The position numbers and the translations under genes were made by a program. A stretch of 55,546 bases of DNA from a virus. Shown one piece after another: positions 21,137 to 29,370 of the stretch. The stretch lies in IMG/VR virus record IMGVR_UViG_3300043436_001494, positions 1 through 55,546 of that record; one strand, given 5' to 3'. The notes beneath the pieces are model-generated. The model saw nothing but the letters and a program-made list of their open reading frames with translations. It was not told the DNA's origin and searched no databases. Within the stretch, counting starts at the first letter, position 1. Each line of letters begins with the position of its first letter.

Positions 21137-21524
21137 GTATGTCAGGTTTAATAAACTTACTTAATTCTGGTCTGAAATATCCTTTACCTTTGAGTATTTT
21201 ACCGTCTTCTCTCAACACCGGTTTACCATCTTCACCTAGTTTACTCATATTACTAGCATGTATCTCATTAAATACATCCTCTATAATATGCTGCATACCA
21301 TGTTTAAGAATAGTCCCGCATAAAATATACAGCTGATCACCAAGAGCATCTGCAATTTCTACCAGAGATTTGTTGTAACATGCTTCAAGGTACTCATCAT
21401 TCTCTTCTTTCATAAGACTGTGTCTTAGATCATACTCTGCATTAGGTACTAACTGTGGCCATCTGCCATCTTTCTGTCCAAAAGCTTTGTGGAACTCTGC
21501 CACTGCATTTAAATTTTCTTTCAT
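21117..21524 (-). CDS. MazG-like all-alpha NTP pyrophosphohydrolase
   Basis: 135 aa. The helix with EENDEYLEA (an ExxE pair), then the EIADALGD helix ~25 residues later (E/D...D metal ligands) and a long hydrophobic helix, give the metal-binding four-helix pattern of MazG/dUTPase-like/PRA-PH enzymes. Such enzymes hydrolyse (d)NTPs to NMPs plus pyrophosphate. In phages they trim unusual nucleotides or influence alarmone signalling. It heads a three-gene operon ending at the 20.6 kb terminator. Specific substrate unknown. Confidence 0.82.
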   Translation of the reverse strand: MKENLNAVAEFHKAFGQKDGRWPQLVPNAEYDLRHSLMKEENDEYLEACYNKSLVEIADALGDQLYILCGTILKHGMQHIIEDVFNEIHASNMSKLGEDGKPVLREDGKILKGKGYFRPELSKFIKPDIHASSDI

Positions 21525-21535
21525 AATGTAAAGGT

Positions 21536-21569
21536 AAAAAAAAAGGGGAACAGCACAAAGCCATTCCCC
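21536..21569 (-). terminator. Rho-independent terminator after the DUF932-like gene
   Basis: On the minus strand a GGGGAA/TTCCCC stem is followed by nine T. It lies between the DUF932-like gene and the MazG-like operon. Only ~11 bases separate it from the MazG start, so that operon depends on read-through or on a promoter overlapping the terminator. Confidence 0.85.
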
Positions 21570-21604
21570 GATTGATTATTAACCTGCTTAGCAAAAACAG
21601 GTTC

Positions 21605-22855
21605 CTAGAAAAAGTCAGGAATGTCATCCCCACCTTCTTCAGTTTCATTAAAGTCTAAATCAAAATTATCTTCCATTGCAAACTCTGATTCAGTTACTAC
21701 TACAGCCATCTTTGTATTCTCATTAAGTTCAATTGTATCTATAACAATTGGAGCTTCAAATACATTACCTACTGGGTCAGTATAAACTACAGTTTCATCA
21801 GATGATTCTTTGTGATCCAAATACTCCTCTATTGTAATTGGGGGCTCCGGTTTTTCTATTGGAACTAGTATTGAACCTAACACAGCATCATCATCAGCAT
21901 CAATGTCAAATGGAAGTTCTATGTCTTCAATAACATCTTCAACTTCTTCTTCATGCTGGTGCAAAACCTCTTCATTTTCAACCTCTTCTTGCACCACTTT
22001 TTGTTCTGCTTCAACCTCAGCTATCTGTACTAGTAAATTAGTTTGATTTTCTGGTTGCCCATAGTTAGATGCTAATGGATCTTCTATAGGTGTACTAACA
22101 GTGTTAATAGGTTGAACTACCTGTGCAGGTGTACTGCACTGCTGAAAGTTTCCAATAGTAGAGATAAAATAATGAAGAATTCTCTGGTCTTCCATCCATG
22201 TCTTTGGATGTGATGACTGTAATGCATTAGTCACAAAGTTATAAAATGCCCATAAACTGTCAGTATTAGCAAATACTTGTTGTGGTCTCTTCATCTGATC
22301 CCGGATCATACTAGCTTGTTCAGTAGTAAGAATCTCATACTCTGCAAACAATACTCCTAGTAACTGAGCTTGTTTTCTCTTGTTGAGAGTCACAGTTTCC
22401 ATAGTAGCTTTGTCAGAACACAATTGAGTATAATACATATGAGCATTTGCAATGTAAGAATCAATTGTATCTTTGGTCTCTGTATCCGCAGAACCAGTAT
22501 GTTTTCTAACCCATGAACCAACTTCTCCAGAAATCATAACAGAACCACTGTTATTTATATAGGCACCAACTACACATTTAAACTTTACTTGTTTATTATA
22601 ACTGTTTGTCCAGGCAAACATCATAGACAACTCTGGGTCATTATTAAAATTTAGTTTATAAATTCCCTGAGCAATTTGTCCGTCAGCAGTACATCTGTAC
22701 TCCTCATCTACAATACCAAACCCTGCATTAGCAAGGGCTTGATAAGCATAATCAATTACAAACTGGTGACTAATCACAGTATAAGTGGCACCATGTGTTG
22801 GTAGTGCTACACTTATTAAGTTTGCTTTTGTTGTGTTCTGTATTTTCTTTGGCAT
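21605..22855 (-). CDS. DUF932-like phage protein with acidic C-terminal tail
   Basis: 416 aa. Residues ~1-240 resemble DUF932 (phage/plasmid-like protein): a SVALPTHGATYTVISH start, a central beta-rich part, then the WAFYNFVTNALQ block around residue 205. The last ~170 residues are low-complexity and strongly acidic, possibly a flexible interaction tail. The ATG is one base after the PolB stop, so it is cotranscribed with the replicative polymerase. DUF932 proteins are common in phages and plasmids but their function is not established. Confidence 0.68.
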   Translation of the reverse strand: MPKKIQNTTKANLISVALPTHGATYTVISHQFVIDYAYQALANAGFGIVDEEYRCTADGQIAQGIYKLNFNNDPELSMMFAWTNSYNKQVKFKCVVGAYINNSGSVMISGEVGSWVRKHTGSADTETKDTIDSYIANAHMYYTQLCSDKATMETVTLNKRKQAQLLGVLFAEYEILTTEQASMIRDQMKRPQQVFANTDSLWAFYNFVTNALQSSHPKTWMEDQRILHYFISTIGNFQQCSTPAQVVQPINTVSTPIEDPLASNYGQPENQTNLLVQIAEVEAEQKVVQEEVENEEVLHQHEEEVEDVIEDIELPFDIDADDDAVLGSILVPIEKPEPPITIEEYLDHKESSDETVVYTDPVGNVFEAPIVIDTIELNENTKMAVVVTESEFAMEDNFDLDFNETEEGGDDIPDFF

Positions 22856-22856
22856 A

Positions 22857-24764
22857 TTAAAATAAACTTAATTGATTTATATTAGGCTCTAAACCTTCTA
22901 TCTCTTTTCTTATATTCTCCAGATAGTACTTGTAATTAATCTCATACTCATCAAAGTCCATATCATCTATGTGGTTGATATAAATCTGTTGCAGCCACTT
23001 GCCGGCTTCAATGTTTATCTCCCTACCATCAGACTTATTTATCTTGATAATCTTAGACCCTGTATTACAGATATAATATCTTAAGGTATGCTGGAGTTCT
23101 TTCTCCGTGTACACACCATTCTTAATAAATTTCTCTACATACTTCCAATCTCCCTTGATCTTTTTACCGCCACAGTAATCAAAAATATTTCTGTTACTCT
23201 TTAGATAATCTTCAGGCTTAATACCCTCTACAAAATAAGCATGCAAAGCTTTAGGAATTACAAGAAAACTCTTGTTCTTATGCAGTGCTAGGTCAACAAA
23301 CTCAAATCTACCTTTACATTTAGACTTACCGTCCTCAGTAACAGCAATATAGTTGTTTACATCACCCAGTACTAGTTTACTATACTTATCATGTTCTAGT
23401 TGTAGGTTGGTTATCTTTTCCCATATCTTACAGATCTCCATGTACTTGTCCACATGTTCTCTAGGAATCATAGTTTCCAGACCATCTGTATTCTGCATCA
23501 ACGGTATTGCTCCGGGGATACCTTCACAAATCATCTCATACAACATAGTAAGACTTAGCTGACCATTGATAGTAATCTTCATTGTGAACTCAGGGTCATA
23601 CAGGAAACTATTCTCATCATTACTAAGACCATAAGTTGAATTCAAGATAATCTTGTATACATAGTTCTTTGGGTCCTTCTTTGGAATAGTTTTTCTCTCA
23701 TCAAAGAACCATTCATACTGACTACAAAACTCCTCTTGTGGTAAATGTGCCGGAGCCCATTTATTTCTAATAGCAAGATTAGGGTAGAATGAAGTAACAT
23801 CTGAAGTCATGATAACCATATCATCCGTGGCATTATATACCCTAGATTGTCTAGCACCATGAATACCACCCAGACCATAGTCTGTCTTTACTCCCTTATA
23901 TTGTACAGAATACTTAAACCCACCTTTGGTATTTCCGGTATAGATAACTACATCCTGAAACTTTTTAAGTAGGTGTTGAAAGGTAGCTGTCTCAAAACTT
24001 ATATAAGGTAGTATGATATCTTTTACAACTATCTGCTCCCTCTGAGTTCTCATTTGCCGGAGCTCAGCTTTCCGGATACCAGTTTGCTTACTCAAGAAAT
24101 GTAAAAACAGTTCTTTAGATATCCTTGGCTCAGATGCAGAGAATAAATCTATGTTATATTCTTCTGTCAGTGCTCTCCTTAACTCAATCTGTCCTTTACT
24201 TAACTGCATAATCTGTTTAGTAGACCGGACATCATTTATACAATACTTTACAATAGAAAGTATTTGACTCTCTGTAACTTCAGCATAGTGTGGAATAGGC
24301 ATATCCTTGATATTCTTCCAATCCATTGTATACTGGATCCACTTAAGGCTAGACCTTTTAGCTGGATTGTCCCAGTGATTTAGTTTAAATACATCTACTT
24401 GTCTTATCTGCAAATCTCTAGAACCAAACTCAGCAAACTCTCCCGCATTGCTTCTCTGAATTACAGCTTGTGCCTTAGCATAGACAAACCTTGCAATAGT
24501 TTCACCATCTTGTTCAAGTAGCTGCTCTTTATTCCGGAGAATATGTTCAGTTATCTGACTGTCAAATGCTAGACCATTAAAGCTAACATGCCATTCACCA
24601 AGTGTCACATTTCTTTCTAAGAATGTAACTAGTTCCAGTATATCATTTTGTGATTTGTGACAGACAAATACTTCTCTGTGCTCAGATTTTACATCTTCAA
24701 AAACTCCTAAGAAACAATTGGAGAGGGTTTCATAGTCGTGTACCCAGTGAGTTCTCTCTGCCAT
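22857..24764 (-). CDS. Family B DNA polymerase with 3'-5' exonuclease
   Basis: 635 aa, short for a replicative PolB but with all motifs. Exo I is HDYETLS (residues 9-15), Exo II is the NGLAFD region (~62-70), Exo III is YCINDVRST (~173-181). Pol motif A is DVTSFYPN (~320), motif B is KIILNSTYGLSN (~368), motif C is QNTDGLE (~425). The C-terminus NQLSLF is a textbook sliding-clamp-binding peptide (QLSLF), so it may use the host clamp. The start ATG overlaps the stop of the 78-aa gene (TAATG). A diverged copy of its first 13 residues lies ~0.8 kb upstream at 25584-25625. Expected role: the phage replicative polymerase. Confidence 0.93.
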   Translation of the reverse strand: MAERTHWVHDYETLSNCFLGVFEDVKSEHREVFVCHKSQNDILELVTFLERNVTLGEWHVSFNGLAFDSQITEHILRNKEQLLEQDGETIARFVYAKAQAVIQRSNAGEFAEFGSRDLQIRQVDVFKLNHWDNPAKRSSLKWIQYTMDWKNIKDMPIPHYAEVTESQILSIVKYCINDVRSTKQIMQLSKGQIELRRALTEEYNIDLFSASEPRISKELFLHFLSKQTGIRKAELRQMRTQREQIVVKDIILPYISFETATFQHLLKKFQDVVIYTGNTKGGFKYSVQYKGVKTDYGLGGIHGARQSRVYNATDDMVIMTSDVTSFYPNLAIRNKWAPAHLPQEEFCSQYEWFFDERKTIPKKDPKNYVYKIILNSTYGLSNDENSFLYDPEFTMKITINGQLSLTMLYEMICEGIPGAIPLMQNTDGLETMIPREHVDKYMEICKIWEKITNLQLEHDKYSKLVLGDVNNYIAVTEDGKSKCKGRFEFVDLALHKNKSFLVIPKALHAYFVEGIKPEDYLKSNRNIFDYCGGKKIKGDWKYVEKFIKNGVYTEKELQHTLRYYICNTGSKIIKINKSDGREINIEAGKWLQQIYINHIDDMDFDEYEINYKYYLENIRKEIEGLEPNINQLSLF

Positions 24765-25000
24765 TAGTTTTGTTGTTTAAAGTCACGTTCTACTTTTTCT
24801 CTAATAGCCTGAGCAATAAATTCACCAACCTCATCTTGAAAGTTTTCTGCTTCTTCTTCAGTTTTAAACTCATATTGCAAGGCACCCCAGCCTCTAATAT
24901 CTGCAATCATTTGAGCACCTCCACCAGCATCTTGTGCACTCCATAGATATTGACCATACTTATCATAGTAAACATCTTTAAGCCATTTTTCTATTGTCAT
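24764..25000 (-). CDS. Hypothetical protein between HNH endonuclease and PolB
   Basis: 78 aa, with a GGGAQMIADIRGWG stretch and an acidic helix (TEEEAENFQDEVGEFI). It overlaps the HNH gene by ATGA and PolB by TAATG. It lies inside the segment that separates PolB from its leftover upstream start, so it was probably part of the insertion. Family not recognised. Confidence 0.65.
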   Translation of the reverse strand: MTIEKWLKDVYYDKYGQYLWSAQDAGGGAQMIADIRGWGALQYEFKTEEEAENFQDEVGEFIAQAIREKVERDFKQQN

Positions 25001-25557
25001 AGTTGTTGTTTTAAATAATTAATTGCTTTTTCTAAAAGTTCAATTGAATCTTTCAATTTTCCTATTCCTCCATTACAAGCGTCACATAATAAACCTCTTG
25101 CTTCACCTGTTTCATGATTATGATCTACACATAGTTGTCTCTTAAACTTATCTTGATGACTGCCACAAATAGCGCAACAATTGTTCTGAGACTCTAACAT
25201 TTGAAGATATCTATCATAAGTCATGTTTTTTATTCCAGCATTTTTCCAACTAGCTACTTTACTGGCAATTGGATTATAATTAGATCTAGCTTTTGCTCTA
25301 ACTTTTTCAGGATTGTCAATTCTTTCCTGCCTTCTTTTTGCATTAATAAAATCTTTTTTCTGATGATATCTCTTAAAAGACTTTTCTACAGCTTTTTCTT
25401 TATTATTTTGGTACCATCTTCTTTGTATTTCTTTATTACAAGTATTACAAGTTCGGTGAATACCATCAGGTCTAGAAGCATCTTTTCTATACTCAGATAG
25501 AGGTTGTTCTATTTTACAAGTTGTACATTTTTTTGTTTCCATATTACAAATATACAA
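24997..25557 (-). CDS. HNH / endonuclease VII-like free-standing homing endonuclease
   Basis: 186 aa; internal Met6 (25542) is an equally good start. The N-terminus has CTTC...CNTC, a zinc knuckle. The C-terminal half carries CAICG, LCVDHNHETG and LLCDACNGGIG, the HNH core of recombination endonuclease VII-like enzymes, with the zinc Cys pairs and the DHNH catalytic core. The middle is Lys/Arg-rich and likely contacts DNA. It is inserted exactly after a 13-codon leftover PolB start, so it probably targets the PolB 5' end and spreads as a homing gene. I found no group I core around it, so I treat it as free-standing. Confidence 0.88.
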   Translation of the reverse strand: MYICNMETKKCTTCKIEQPLSEYRKDASRPDGIHRTCNTCNKEIQRRWYQNNKEKAVEKSFKRYHQKKDFINAKRRQERIDNPEKVRAKARSNYNPIASKVASWKNAGIKNMTYDRYLQMLESQNNCCAICGSHQDKFKRQLCVDHNHETGEARGLLCDACNGGIGKLKDSIELLEKAINYLKQQL

Positions 25558-25583
25558 AATAGATTAGAAAAATGCAAATGTAT

Positions 25584-25625
25584 TTAACTTAGGGTCTCAT
25601 AATCCATGACCCAATGTGTTCTCAT
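25584..25625 (-). pseudogene. Leftover 5' end of the DNA polymerase gene
   Basis: A 13-codon reading frame ending in TAA, product MRTHWVMDYETLS. The intact polymerase begins MAERTHWVHDYETLS, so 11 of the last 12 residues match, including the Exo I motif DYETLS. At DNA level the two copies differ at many third positions, so this is not a recent duplication. The ATG overlaps the stop of the upstream zinc protein (ATGA), the coupling expected of the original polymerase start. The HNH gene and the 78-aa gene follow. Confidence 0.85.
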
Positions 25626-25855
25626 TCTCTTACTTTTTTAAATAAACCTTCATGAATTGGATCAAGTGCTTTCCTTGTAGCTAATTCTATTTTTATTACT
25701 CTAGGCATTACTGGTTTACAGTCTGCACAATGTGTTACCGTCTCAAAATGATTACGTGAACAACATTGACATGCAATAGGAAAGTTAAAATAGGTAATTC
25801 TTAATGGACCTATTTGGTGACAATATTTACATTGTCCATATGGTATATCTCCCAT
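25622..25855 (-). CDS. Small multi-zinc-knuckle protein
   Basis: 77 aa with CKYC, CQCC and CADC (three Cys pairs), a zinc-ribbon-like protein. Its stop overlaps the ATG of the leftover PolB start, so it originally lay directly upstream of the polymerase. Function unknown; nucleic-acid binding is plausible. Confidence 0.68.
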   Translation of the reverse strand: MGDIPYGQCKYCHQIGPLRITYFNFPIACQCCSRNHFETVTHCADCKPVMPRVIKIELATRKALDPIHEGLFKKVRE

Positions 25856-25896
25856 GATAATTGTGTTCAGTTAAGCTGTTCCCCCGTTTAAGTTAA

Positions 25897-25927
25897 TAAA
25901 AAAAGAGGGTGCTTGGTACCCACCCTC
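25897..25927 (-). terminator. Rho-independent terminator after the 120-aa gene
   Basis: On the minus strand a 7-bp stem GAGGGTG/CACCCTC is followed by a run of seven T. It separates the PolB cluster from the upstream genes. Confidence 0.88.
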
Positions 25928-25949
25928 TTTTCATTCAGGCTCCAATCAT

Positions 25950-26312
25950 TTATGCCTCAGTTGCAGCTGGGGTCATAAATTTCTTGTAGTCAAACTTCTT
26001 TGCATTAACTGCAAACTGTTTGATAACCTCTTCAATTGCAGAAGTATCTTCTACATAAAACTCTTGAAATACTTCAATCTTATGTCTCTCTTGCTTCATA
26101 CCTTTAGTACCTGCAACTGCTTGACCATATTCATCAAGTTTAGGTAGCATGTGTAATGAAGTCTTTCTAATCTTAGAAATGATTACAAATACCTTAGTAT
26201 CCGGATCCATAATACATTCTACATAAGGACAAGATTCAGTAATAGGAATCATTCTAAAAGTTTGCTTGTCATTCCATGTAGACTGTACAAGCATCATTGT
26301 GTTCTCACTCAT
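25950..26312 (-). CDS. Conserved hypothetical protein
   Basis: 120 aa, mixed alpha/beta composition, ending in an Ala/Thr-rich tail (MTPAATEA). No catalytic motif seen. It is the last gene before a strong terminator, downstream of the nuclease and 458-aa genes, in the replication/recombination block. Function unknown. Confidence 0.72.
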   Translation of the reverse strand: MSENTMMLVQSTWNDKQTFRMIPITESCPYVECIMDPDTKVFVIISKIRKTSLHMLPKLDEYGQAVAGTKGMKQERHKIEVFQEFYVEDTSAIEEVIKQFAVNAKKFDYKKFMTPAATEA

Positions 26313-26331
26313 TTTTTGTTGGTTTAATTTT

Positions 26332-26904
26332 TTACAAATTTACTGTTTTTTCTATATTTTCCAAGTTTGCAACCTCTAATACTAAATTTTCTTTGTCCAA
26401 GTTGGGTTTATCACACAGTTCACCTACTGACTTAACAAGTTCAACAGGTACATCAAGCAACTCAGCATATAACTTGAAGTGAGGGATAGGAAACAAGTAA
26501 CTATTAACATAATAATAATTACCAGTGTTGCTGTCAAAGAAGTCTAAAATTCTACGCTTTATTTTTATGTCTATCTTGCTATATCTACCATTTAGAAAAT
26601 GGTCCCAATCATCACTTAAATCAGAAAAATCAAATGTGAATATACTTGTCACAGCATCAGCTTTTACATAGTCACACAACCTAGAATGCTTTAATAAAAC
26701 ATTCTTCTCAAACTGCACATACTCAATGTCTGTTCTGCTGTGGTATACACATATTAATTTCATATCCTCAGGAGCAAGAGTACTATCCCATGAAACATAT
26801 GTTTCTTTTGGAACAACACTTGTACCCCTTCTAATCTCCAAGAGCGGATATAAAAATATCTTGGACTTCTGAAAGTACTTCTTATAAAGCGCACTAATTA
26901 CCAT
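26332..26904 (-). CDS. Hypothetical protein
   Basis: 190 aa, no recognised motif, with aromatic-rich beta-like segments (NTGNYYYVNSYLFPIPHF). It lies 5 bases after the Cas4/RecB-like nuclease, so probably in the same transcript and possibly part of the same recombination function. Confidence 0.7.
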   Translation of the reverse strand: MVISALYKKYFQKSKIFLYPLLEIRRGTSVVPKETYVSWDSTLAPEDMKLICVYHSRTDIEYVQFEKNVLLKHSRLCDYVKADAVTSIFTFDFSDLSDDWDHFLNGRYSKIDIKIKRRILDFFDSNTGNYYYVNSYLFPIPHFKLYAELLDVPVELVKSVGELCDKPNLDKENLVLEVANLENIEKTVNL

Positions 26905-26909
26905 AACAT

Positions 26910-27929
26910 TTACAATTTTACATTACCTACTGCAAGGTCATATGGAAGACTATACTGCTTATTCTCATAATGCCATTGAGCAATATTAAGAATATTTCTG
27001 AAGTCTATCTTCCACTGCCTCATTGATTCTTGAGACACTTGAAATGGGTAAACTAAATTATACTTGTCAATTACAATAAAGGTTACTTGGACATTCCATT
27101 CATGTCTGTCAGGTTTGTCAGCAAGAAACTTTTCTGAAGCTAGTACAAGATAAATAACAGCTTGTATCCAATACTTGTAATACTCAACAGCTTCAGGAAA
27201 ATCTTGAATAGACTTACCAGTTGTCTTTAAGTCATTGACAAAGATTGTTTTACTGTCCTTGTCAACAACTACATTGTCAAGAAACCCATGAAGACCAAAA
27301 GGTAATCTGTCATGATCCATTTTAATGTACAACTCATTAAACACTTCAATGTGATCATCTTCCTCAGTTTTGTCTAGCTGTAATAAAGCTCTGATGTCTT
27401 TATTACTTTTTAGTATCTCTACCTGTGCTTTGCAGCCATCCAAAGTAGGTTGATCTACTACTGTTTTGTCTAAACTTGCTTTGAGGAATTCAAAATACTC
27501 CTTGTTCTCTTCAGTGAGAATCTTTTCTAATCTTTGAGCATCTGTTTTAAGTGCTTGATAAAGATTTGCTGTAAGTAGTTGTGTGAGTATATCTGGTGAG
27601 TAGTCTTCCAAAAGTAATGAATTATTTCCAATACTACAATGTATCTTGAAAATATTATCAATAATTTTTCTTTGACTGTCTGTAGGAAACTTCCCGGGCA
27701 TAGTTATAAACTTCTCACTATATGCATCAGGTTCAAACAAGAGACAGTGTAGGACACTCCCTCCTATGAGGTGAGCATCCTTACTGTCTTCCCGCTGGTT
27801 GAGCACATAATGATTGTAAAAAGCAGCAGGTGAGAATAATAACTTATTCAACCCACTGTAGCTAAAGTAAAACTTCTGTTTGTAAAATCTTTCTAGTTCA
27901 TCAGAACCATTCAAAGTCATCTGTGTCAT
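26910..27929 (-). CDS. PD-(D/E)XK exonuclease (exonuclease VIII / Cas4-RecB-like)
   Basis: 339 aa. The N-terminal FSYSGLNKLLFSPAAFYNH with GGSVLHCLLFEP is the early helical block of RecE/Cas4-like nucleases. The active site follows at ~residues 215-245: GFLDN (Asp), then FVNDLKTTG (D-x-K), then a Y-x2-WIQAVIYL helix (the QxxxY helix). Such enzymes resect double-stranded ends for phage recombination. In the same block are an SSB-like protein and a Sak4-like ATPase, which would complete a recombination set. It overlaps the 458-aa gene by 29 bases. Confidence 0.85.
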   Translation of the reverse strand: MTQMTLNGSDELERFYKQKFYFSYSGLNKLLFSPAAFYNHYVLNQREDSKDAHLIGGSVLHCLLFEPDAYSEKFITMPGKFPTDSQRKIIDNIFKIHCSIGNNSLLLEDYSPDILTQLLTANLYQALKTDAQRLEKILTEENKEYFEFLKASLDKTVVDQPTLDGCKAQVEILKSNKDIRALLQLDKTEEDDHIEVFNELYIKMDHDRLPFGLHGFLDNVVVDKDSKTIFVNDLKTTGKSIQDFPEAVEYYKYWIQAVIYLVLASEKFLADKPDRHEWNVQVTFIVIDKYNLVYPFQVSQESMRQWKIDFRNILNIAQWHYENKQYSLPYDLAVGNVKL

Positions 27930-29277
27930 TTGTTCCTTCTGTTTGATTGTTATTTAATTCTTCTTCAGGGTCCTCCAGAGTTTTATTTGTTTCAGATCCG
28001 GAAACATTTTCTGACTGTTCTAACTCTATTAACTCTGACTTGAGTTCATCTCTAACAATATTAGTAAATGCAGTTTCTATGTCATCATCAGAGAAATCAA
28101 GGTCACTTTCAACCCCTTCAACCCCTGAAGCAACCCCCGCAACCCCTGGCATTGAATTTAGGTCCTCTAAATTAGCATGTAATTCAACTACCTCTTCTTC
28201 AACTTGACCCTCTGGTACAAAGTCTTCTATATTTTTATAGACATAGTTTTTATTTAACAAAGCAAGAGTTGCTTCATCAACAGTAATAGTTTTTACTTTA
28301 AAGAAATCAGTACTACCATGATCCTCAATCTCCTGAGCATACCTATCCATGATTACATTTATTTTCTCTGTATCAAGAACACCCTTATCAATCAAAGACT
28401 TCATTATGTCATCTATGTTTGTAGTCATGTAACCATCTTTATTTAGATATCCTAGTAAAGACTTGAAGTTAACATGCTTTTTAGTATGACAGTTGTTCAT
28501 TGCACCAGAATATTCTTTAAATAACATTTCTAGGTAGAGTAAACTATCTATATAGTTAGAATTAGCCATAATCTCCATTGCCAAGATATGATTATCATTA
28601 TCTGAGCTCTTAAACATGTCTGATAATTGCTCAAACATTACTGAATCTATGATAACTGCATCAGGACCATTAATATACTTTAATAATTCAGCCTCATCAT
28701 AAATTGTAAGAGTAGTAACTGCAGGAAAATAATCCCTATAAGTATCATCAACTGCATAGAATGTCCTAGAGTTATTGATAGATGCTACAAGTCCTTCAAT
28801 CTTTCTTGCTTCAAGAAATGGATATTCATTTCTAATTTCACTAGAAGAACTATAATCCATATACACACACTCTTCTTGATAAAATTCTAGTGCTGTCTCT
28901 ACATTTTGAACATAGTGCATATCCATTTTATCCTTCACAGTTTCAAACATCTGTTTAAAATGATCAGTTGACATTCTGTAACGCCAATTATTACTTGTTA
29001 TTTTGTGTGTGGTACTTCTACCAGCAAAGATGTGTGTTGCCTCATCTATGTTTCTGACAGATTTAATACCATGTTCCATAGTTAAATCCTTCATTTTTAC
29101 CCGGGGAATGTTTACTCCAGGTAGAAAATACAATTTGTCTCCTTTAGTAGGGACATAGTTATCATTTGAAATTGTAAAACCAGATTGATCATTATCTTCA
29201 GTACCAAAAGTTGTATCAACTTTCATAATAACTTCTGAGGCATTAGCTTCAATTTCAAAAAACAAATAATTTTTCAT
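27901..29277 (-). CDS. Conserved hypothetical protein with acidic tail; paralogous motif to the 139-aa protein
   Basis: 458 aa. Residues ~215-255 (MFKSSDNDNHILAME...) match the N-terminal part of the 139-aa protein at 32929-33348 (MLQSSDKENHIVAFQ...), both followed by a Tyr-rich YxxxL helix. I read this as a shared helical repeat unit. The last ~100 residues are acidic, and a Gly/Val repeat (PGVAGVASGVEGVES) is encoded by a G-rich run. It lies between the PD-(D/E)XK nuclease and the MoxR ATPase. I do not recognise the function; linkage to the MoxR-VWA pair suggests a partner or substrate. Confidence 0.75.
   Translation of the reverse strand: MKNYLFFEIEANASEVIMKVDTTFGTEDNDQSGFTISNDNYVPTKGDKLYFLPGVNIPRVKMKDLTMEHGIKSVRNIDEATHIFAGRSTTHKITSNNWRYRMSTDHFKQMFETVKDKMDMHYVQNVETALEFYQEECVYMDYSSSSEIRNEYPFLEARKIEGLVASINNSRTFYAVDDTYRDYFPAVTTLTIYDEAELLKYINGPDAVIIDSVMFEQLSDMFKSSDNDNHILAMEIMANSNYIDSLLYLEMLFKEYSGAMNNCHTKKHVNFKSLLGYLNKDGYMTTNIDDIMKSLIDKGVLDTEKINVIMDRYAQEIEDHGSTDFFKVKTITVDEATLALLNKNYVYKNIEDFVPEGQVEEEVVELHANLEDLNSMPGVAGVASGVEGVESDLDFSDDDIETAFTNIVRDELKSELIELEQSENVSGSETNKTLEDPEEELNNNQTEGTNDTDDFEWF
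28113..28146 (-). other. G-quadruplex-prone tract in coding strand
   Basis: Four runs of four or five G on the minus strand within 34 bases, separated by loops of 4, 8 and 5 bases. The tract encodes the Gly/Val repeat of the 458-aa protein. In this AT-rich genome such clustering is striking. The mRNA, having the same sense, could fold as a quadruplex. Confidence 0.6.
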
Positions 29278-29287
29278 TGTCTTAAGT

Positions 29288-29313
29288 TTAATAAGGGGAG
29301 TTTTATCTCCCCC
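29288..29313 (-). terminator. Likely terminator after the MoxR gene
   Basis: A perfect stem GGGGAG/CTCCCC with a 6-base loop on the minus strand, followed by TTATTAAACTT, a modest U-rich tail. It lies between the MoxR gene stop and the start of the 458-aa gene. Confidence 0.65.
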
Positions 29314-29370
29314 TATGTTTGTTTTAATTTATTTTATGCTCCTTTTGGTGGGGAACAGCTCTATGTTGGC

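Noticed and set aside
22857-25625. PolB as an intron- or intein-split gene joined to the upstream leftover start
   Set aside because: The downstream copy already has its own start and the same N-terminal residues, and I find no P/Q/R/S core or intein splice motifs between them, so splicing is unnecessary.
26910-27929. CRISPR-associated Cas4
   Set aside because: The fold is shared, but there is no array, no other cas gene and no Cas4-type iron-sulfur Cys set; a phage recombination exonuclease fits better.
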